In this document: positions 46,901 to 49,526 of the stretch, one piece after another
Position numbering within the stretch: position 1 is the first letter of the stretch
How the letters are laid out: each line of letters begins with the position of its first letter
Assembly (NCBI GenBank): GCA_021828745.1
Contig: JAJZDE010000002.1
Location: forward strand, 1-49,526
Direction of reading: 5' to 3'
Source: Pseudomonadota bacterium
Lineage (GTDB): Bacteria; Pseudomonadota; Gammaproteobacteria; Burkholderiales; Ferrovaceae
Length of the DNA: 49,526 nt
Program-made: the position numbers and the translations under genes
The notes under the pieces: model-generated
Database searches by the model: none
What the model was told of the DNA's origin: nothing
What the model saw: the letters and a program-made list of their open reading frames with translations, nothing else

Positions 46901-49526
46901 TTATTCGGTGATGTCAGGAGTCGTCAACGAATTTTGTGTTTCCACCTGCATCAAAGGTTCACTCTGGACAGGAGCGGAGCGCGTGCGCGCGGTGCGTCGC
47001 CGCCGTACCGGTGCGGGAAGTTCCTCGGGTTCCTGAGCAACCATGCGAGTCTGTACCAACACCAGACCGGATTCGGGAGGAACCGTCAGCGTTTCCTCCC
47101 GAAGGGAGGTCGCAGGAGCCGAGACCACTGCAGCAGGAGGTTCATGGAGCACCGTTTCCGCAGGCAATGGCGACTGGACGGGTTCTGTGTGGGAAGTTGC
47201 ATCAGGACTCCGTTCATCCATCGTATCCGGAGAGGACACCAGGGTGGAAATGATCAAGGGCTCTGCGCTGGGGAAGAGATTCTCTTTTTTTGCTTCGGGC
47301 AACAGGATTTCCAACTCGGCTGGGGGTGCGAGGGTCACGGCAGGGGTGGCACCGTCCTGATGAACTTCTTCTGTGCCGGGCAAGGCGGAAACGGGCGCAT
47401 GCAGCCCTTCTTCCCTCTCCTCCTCATCTCCTTCCTTCTGTGTGTCCGGCTCAGAGCGGGGAAAAGATGGCGCAATGGCCCCATTGAAACGGCGAGACTT
47501 TTCACGTCGTCCTCCCCGTCGTCCCCGGCGCCGACCTTCTTTTTCTGCCGGTACGGTGCTGACTTCCTCTCCTTCTACGACGGGCAGTTCTGCCGTCATG
47601 ATACTGGGAGGGGAGGCGGAGTCATCCGTGGGGCGGATTCGTCTTTGTGTGCGAGGGGGTTTGGGGGCAGACCTGGTTTCTGCCTGGGTATCCAGAACTG
47701 CCACCTCACTCTGGATAGTGGTCCCAGGGGCTGGAGGACGGTTCTGCTGACCACGATCCCGTCGTTCCCGTCGTTGACGCGGGGGGCGACGATCCTCTCG
47801 TTCGGAACGAGCAGGAACAGGGGGTGCTGTCCTGACTTCGGTAGGGAGAACTGTCGAAACGGTTTTGGAAGGTGTCCCCGCAGGTTCAGAGTTACCTTTC
47901 AGCCAACCCATGATGGTCCCGAACAAACCTTTGCGCTCTTGTTCGCGATAGGTATGCGCGGGTGGGGAGGCAGGTGCCGGGGCACTGACTACGGGCATGG
48001 GTGCGGGTTGCTGAGGGGTGATGCCGCGGACCGCAGCAATGGGACGGTCAGGTTTGGGCGTAGTGACCGCATGGACCCGGGGTTCCTGATTCTCGGCAGG
48101 AACTTCAACCAACTGGTAACTGGCTTCCGTGAAGTCCATTTGATTGGCTTCATCATGGCGAATGCGTACCACGGAGTAGTGGGGCGTTTCCATGTGAATA
48201 TTGGGGATCAGCATGACATGGACCTTGAGACGGGCCTCTATGCCATAGATGTCCGGGCGCTTTTCATTGAGCAGGAATGTGGCGACATCTACCGGTACCT
48301 GAGCGCGCACGATGGCTGTATTGTCCTTCATGGCTTCTTCCTGCAGGATGCGCAGAATATGCAGGGCAGAGGATTCCGTATCGCGGATCACTCCGGTTCC
48401 ATGACAGCGTGGGCAGGGAGTATGACTGGTTTCTCCGAGGGAAGGCTGCAGCCGTTGGCGGGACAGTTCGAGCAAACCAAAGCGGGAAATCTTGCCGGTT
48501 TGAACGCGCGCCCGGTCGTAGCGCAGGGCATCACGCAGGCGGTTTTCCACCTCGCGCTGGTTGCGCGGGTTTTCCATATCGATGAAATCGATGACGACGA
48601 GCCCTCCCAGGTCGCGCAAACGTAATTGACGAGCAATTTCATCGGCTGCTTCAAGATTGGTGTTGAGCGCTGTATGTTCGATATCCGAACCTCGTGTGGC
48701 ACGGGCCGAGTTGACATCTACAGAGACCAGGGCCTCGGTATGGTCGATGACGATGGCCCCGCCGGAGGGTAGATTGACTTCACGGCGGTAAGCCGTTTCA
48801 ATCTGGTGTTCGATCTGAAAGCGCGAGAAAAGTGGCACGTCATCATGGTACAATTTGACCTTATTGACGTTCCCAGGCATGACGTGACTCATGAACTGGC
48901 GCGCTTGCTCGTGAATGAGTTCGGTATCGATGAGGATTTCACCAATATCGGGCTGGAACAGGTCGCGAATGGCCCGAATGACCAAGCTTCCTTCCTGGTA
49001 AATCAGGAAGGCGCCTTTCTGGCCTGTGGCAGCAACCTCAATGGCAGCCCATAATTGCAGGAGATAGTTGAGGTCCCACTGTAACTCCTCAGCCGAGCGA
49101 CCAATGCCCGCAGTGCGGGCAATCAGGGACATGCCGGCAGGGACTTCGAGTTGAGCGAGGACATCCCGCAATTCGGCGCGCTCTTCTCCCTCCACACGTC
49201 GTGAAACGCCGCCACCGCGCGGGTTGTTGGGCATCAATACCAGATATCTGCCTGCCAAACTGATGAAAGAGGTCAGGGCCGCACCCTTGTTTCCTCGCTC
49301 ATCCTTGTCGACCTGGACAATGAGTTCCTGACCTTCCTTGAGTAAACTGGCGATGCGTTGGCGGGAAAAATCTCCTTCGTCGTCGCCCAAGGCAGTACGG
49401 GCAATTTCCTTGAAGGGCAGAAAACCGTGCCGTTCTGCACCGTAGTCCACGAAGACGGCTTCGAGCGAAGGCTCGACACGACTGACGACTGCTTTGTAAA
49501 TATTGCTTTTTTTCTGTTCCTTACCG
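46901..49526 (-). CDS. rne: Ribonuclease E (partial, N-terminus beyond right edge)
   Basis: The frame runs off the right edge; the visible ~874 codons begin inside the S1 domain ([29 protein letters not shown]). Catalytic DNase I-like segments VSVDVNSAR and VIDFIDM follow, then the Zn-link CPRCHGTG. The C-terminal ~400 residues are low-complexity and Pro/Arg/Glu-rich ([29 protein letters not shown]), as in degradosome scaffolds. RNase E starts most mRNA decay. The stop is close to a shared hairpin with DUF2252. An earlier codon at 49450 is only an internal GTG, not the true start. Confidence 0.96.
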   Translation of the reverse strand, partial: GKEQKKSNIYKAVVSRVEPSLEAVFVDYGAERHGFLPFKEIARTALGDDEGDFSRQRIASLLKEGQELIVQVDKDERGNKGAALTSFISLAGRYLVLMPNNPRGGGVSRRVEGEERAELRDVLAQLEVPAGMSLIARTAGIGRSAEELQWDLNYLLQLWAAIEVAATGQKGAFLIYQEGSLVIRAIRDLFQPDIGEILIDTELIHEQARQFMSHVMPGNVNKVKLYHDDVPLFSRFQIEHQIETAYRREVNLPSGGAIVIDHTEALVSVDVNSARATRGSDIEHTALNTNLEAADEIARQLRLRDLGGLVVIDFIDMENPRNQREVENRLRDALRYDRARVQTGKISRFGLLELSRQRLQPSLGETSHTPCPRCHGTGVIRDTESSALHILRILQEEAMKDNTAIVRAQVPVDVATFLLNEKRPDIYGIEARLKVHVMLIPNIHMETPHYSVVRIRHDEANQMDFTEASYQLVEVPAENQEPRVHAVTTPKPDRPIAAVRGITPQQPAPMPVVSAPAPASPPAHTYREQERKGLFGTIMGWLKGNSEPAGTPSKTVSTVLPTEVRTAPPVPARSEREDRRPPRQRRERRDRGQQNRPPAPGTTIQSEVAVLDTQAETRSAPKPPRTQRRIRPTDDSASPPSIMTAELPVVEGEEVSTVPAEKEGRRRGRRGGRREKSRRFNGAIAPSFPRSEPDTQKEGDEEEREEGLHAPVSALPGTEEVHQDGATPAVTLAPPAELEILLPEAKKENLFPSAEPLIISTLVSSPDTMDERSPDATSHTEPVQSPLPAETVLHEPPAAVVSAPATSLREETLTVPPESGLVLVQTRMVAQEPEELPAPVRRRRTARTRSAPVQSEPLMQVETQNSLTTPDITE

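Noticed and set aside
46934..48625. 563-codon plus-strand frame opposite rne
   Set aside because: It lies antisense to the low-complexity part of RNase E and consists of Gly/Arg/Cys-rich shadow translation.
1..49526. CRISPR arrays, integrases, full transposases, rRNA genes
   Set aside because: No regular spaced repeats, no recombinase or transposase motifs in any frame, and no rRNA segments were seen.

Overview
The window is a dense, high-GC bacterial chromosome segment from a proteobacterium, most likely a betaproteobacterium. The grounds are the block purM-purN-RsmB-like divergent from a PerM/AI-2E permease followed by hda, an HAD phosphatase, pcnB and folK, and the sulfur-assimilation order cysI-DUF934-cysH-cysD-cysN. 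Phosphoketolase plus acetate kinase and the desaturase would fit a lithotroph such as a Ferrovum-like iron oxidiser, but that is a guess from gene content.

Region by region. 1-3002: start of a cold-shock gene (minus, cut by the left edge), then clpS-clpA, the ClpP adaptor and unfoldase. 3080-7809: phosphoketolase and acetate kinase, closely followed by ATP synthase gamma and epsilon without the beta gene that normally lies between them. 7886-15532: alaS, then a tightly overlapped minus-strand block (permease, hda, HAD phosphatase, pcnB, folK, panC). 15646-19966: purM, purN, an RsmB-type RNA methyltransferase and an MscS-type channel. 20020-29295: a fatty acid desaturase, the sulfate assimilation operon (APS reductase type), a small lipoprotein, and a PAS-LOV-PAS-GGDEF-EAL protein with a canonical flavin-cysteine motif.

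29758-38015 is the accessory part and looks AT-richer. A 3.9-kb cassette holds a 44-codon ORF coupled to a sulfotransferase, then a signal-peptide membrane protein, a phospholipase C/acid phosphatase-like enzyme and a 75-residue protein. It is flanked by direct copies of the 3' end of a histidine kinase gene. Next come that kinase and its NarL-type regulator, a small beta-barrel outer-membrane protein, and a secreted-looking repeat protein that lacks a convincing start and runs in frame into a tRNA-Leu(UAG) gene.

38059-45423 is a minus-strand run that seems to link outer-membrane uptake to signalling: TonB-dependent receptor, ExbB, ExbD, TonB, a FIST sensor protein and a soluble hybrid histidine kinase. 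The window ends with a DUF2252 gene and most of RNase E (minus, cut by the right edge), which converge on a long shared hairpin.

No CRISPR array, integrase or complete transposon is visible. The most unusual points are the atpG-atpC pair, the LOV protein with isoleucine at the usual signalling glutamine, the repeat-flanked cassette with its sulfotransferase and phosphoesterase units, and the repeat protein fused in frame to tRNA-Leu.
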